A stretch of DNA of 64,000 bases from Pseudomonadota bacterium (GTDB lineage: Bacteria > Pseudomonadota > Gammaproteobacteria > Burkholderiales > Burkholderiaceae_B), in assembly GCA_023389155.1 (NCBI GenBank), contig JAEWEV010000015.1:1-64000 (forward strand). Direction: 5' to 3'. The translations under genes were made by a program, and so were the position numbers. The notes beneath the pieces are model-generated. The model did no database searches and was not told the origin of the DNA. It saw only the letters and a list, made by a program, of their open reading frames with translations. Below, piece after piece: positions 63,234 to 64,000 of this stretch. Within the stretch, counting starts at the first letter, position 1, and each line of letters starts with the position of its first letter.

Positions 63234-64000
63234 TTATTTTTTCAGGTTCTCGACCACCACGGAAGGGAAGCGGCCAGCCATGTCTTTGGGCAACGCAGCC
63301 ACCGCCAGGGCAACGCGGCGTGCCAGATCGCGATACAGCTTGGCTGCCTCGCTGCCCGCATCAGACGCCACGCTAGGCGTACCCGCATCAGTCTGTTCAC
63401 GGATACTTCTGGCAAGTGGCAACGCCCCCAGCCAGGGAACTTCAAGTTCCGCTGCCATGCGTTTGCCGCCATCTTCACCAAAAATGGCTTCTGCATGTCC
63501 GCAATTGGAGCAAATGTGCATTGCCATGTTCTCGACGATACCCAGGATGGGAATATTCATTTTCTGGAACATGCGCAGTCCCTTGCGTGCATCCAGCAGA
63601 GCAATATCCTGTGGCGTGGTCACAATAATGGCGGCCACCACCGGCACCTTCTGCGCCAGCGTCAGCGCGATATCCCCCGTGCCGGGCGGCATATCAACAA
63701 TCAGATAATCGATATCGGGCCAGTTGGTCTGGCGCAGCAACTGTTCCAGCGCCTGCGTGACCATGGGTCCGCGCCAGATGGCCGGCGAATCTGCGTCAAT
63801 CAGAAAACCGATAGAATTGACCGATACACCATGCGCCCGCAATGGCTCCATGGTTTTACCGTCATTCGAGACAGGCTTGCCAGACACGCCCATAATCAAA
63901 GGCTGGCTGGGGCCGTAGATATCCGCATCCAGGATACCGACGCGAGCGCCGGACTGAGCCAGCGCAATCGCCAGATTCGCACTGGTTGTGCTTTTGCCCA
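63234..64000 (-). CDS. apbC: Mrp/ApbC iron-sulfur cluster carrier ATPase (partial, 5' end outside window)
   Basis: This is the C-terminal ~254 residues of a Mrp/NBP35-family P-loop ATPase that delivers Fe-S clusters. The frame is open to the window edge, where it encodes GKSTTSANLAIALAQSGARVG, the tail of the deviant Walker A. It continues with LDADIYGPSQPLIMG, DMPPGTGDIALTLAQ, and the metal-binding CSNCG (family consensus CXXC). The start and first ~100 residues lie beyond 64000. The ATG at 63899 is internal and not the true start. tamA begins 18 bases downstream. Confidence 0.95.
   Translation of the reverse strand, partial: GKSTTSANLAIALAQSGARVGILDADIYGPSQPLIMGVSGKPVSNDGKTMEPLRAHGVSVNSIGFLIDADSPAIWRGPMVTQALEQLLRQTNWPDIDYLIVDMPPGTGDIALTLAQKVPVVAAIIVTTPQDIALLDARKGLRMFQKMNIPILGIVENMAMHICSNCGHAEAIFGEDGGKRMAAELEVPWLGALPLARSIREQTDAGTPSVASDAGSEAAKLYRDLARRVALAVAALPKDMAGRFPSVVVENLKK

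Overview
The window looks like chromosomal DNA of a betaproteobacterium in the Burkholderiales, most likely Alcaligenaceae (an Advenella/Achromobacter-like organism). This is inferred from the lolB-ispE-tRNA-Gln order, the tamA-tamB pair next to an apbC/mrp gene, a tandem glycine riboswitch ahead of gcvTHP, and the overall protein style. No insertion sequence, integrase, phage gene or CRISPR array was seen.

Layout. 1-3339 (minus): tRNA-Gln, ispE, lolB and a secreted TPR protein. 3488-7283: mutM, a convergent FAD-linked D-2-hydroxyacid dehydrogenase, and a phosphomannomutase/phosphoglucomutase. 7391-19157 (minus): a surface-polysaccharide locus read from a WecA/WbpL-like initiating transferase through a TviB/WbpO-type UDP-HexNAc dehydrogenase, a TviC/WbpP-type epimerase, a MurJ-family flippase, four GT4 glycosyltransferases and an AsnB-like amidotransferase. 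The predicted product is a glycan containing an amidated N-acetylhexosaminuronic acid; no Wzy polymerase or Wzz is visible here. Its 885-base leader region (19158-20042) holds a strong intrinsic terminator preceded by a hairpin that displays an anti-Shine-Dalgarno loop, and an ops-like element. 20043-22701: coq7, then an OsmC-family gene, thyA and folA.

22890-42013 is the most interesting part. It is a putative 15-gene catabolic operon on the minus strand with a divergent MarR repressor. It encodes a two-subunit indolepyruvate-type 2-oxoacid:ferredoxin oxidoreductase, a Rieske dioxygenase with its reductase, an acyl-CoA ligase, a thiolase-fold protein, a DUF35-SDR fusion, a cyclase/isatin-hydrolase family enzyme, an SDR, two substrate-binding proteins, and a Liv-type ABC transporter with fused LivM-LivG. 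The content matches what is known of iad-type indole-3-acetic acid (auxin) degradation loci. Read chemically, the genes give a complete route: IAA is dihydroxylated (Rieske enzyme) and oxidised to dioxindole-3-acetate (SDR); this is activated to its CoA ester; a thiolase-fold/DUF35 complex splits it by retro-aldol into isatin and acetyl-CoA; isatin is hydrolysed to isatinate; and isatinate is oxidatively decarboxylated to anthraniloyl-CoA. The thiolase lacks its nucleophilic Cys and GHP His, and the SDR domain fused to DUF35 lacks its catalytic Tyr and Lys. Both fit a non-thiolytic lyase complex better than ordinary beta-oxidation.

42333-54992: a large MscS-type channel, the glycine cleavage operon gcvT-gcvH-gcvP under a tandem glycine riboswitch, a lone GrlR-family protein, a YhiN/HI0933-family flavoprotein, an Orn/Lys/Arg decarboxylase and dcd. 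55078-64000 (minus): an unusually long TamB (2118 residues, with an internal repeat of about 445 residues), TamA, and the 3' part of apbC/mrp running off the window edge.
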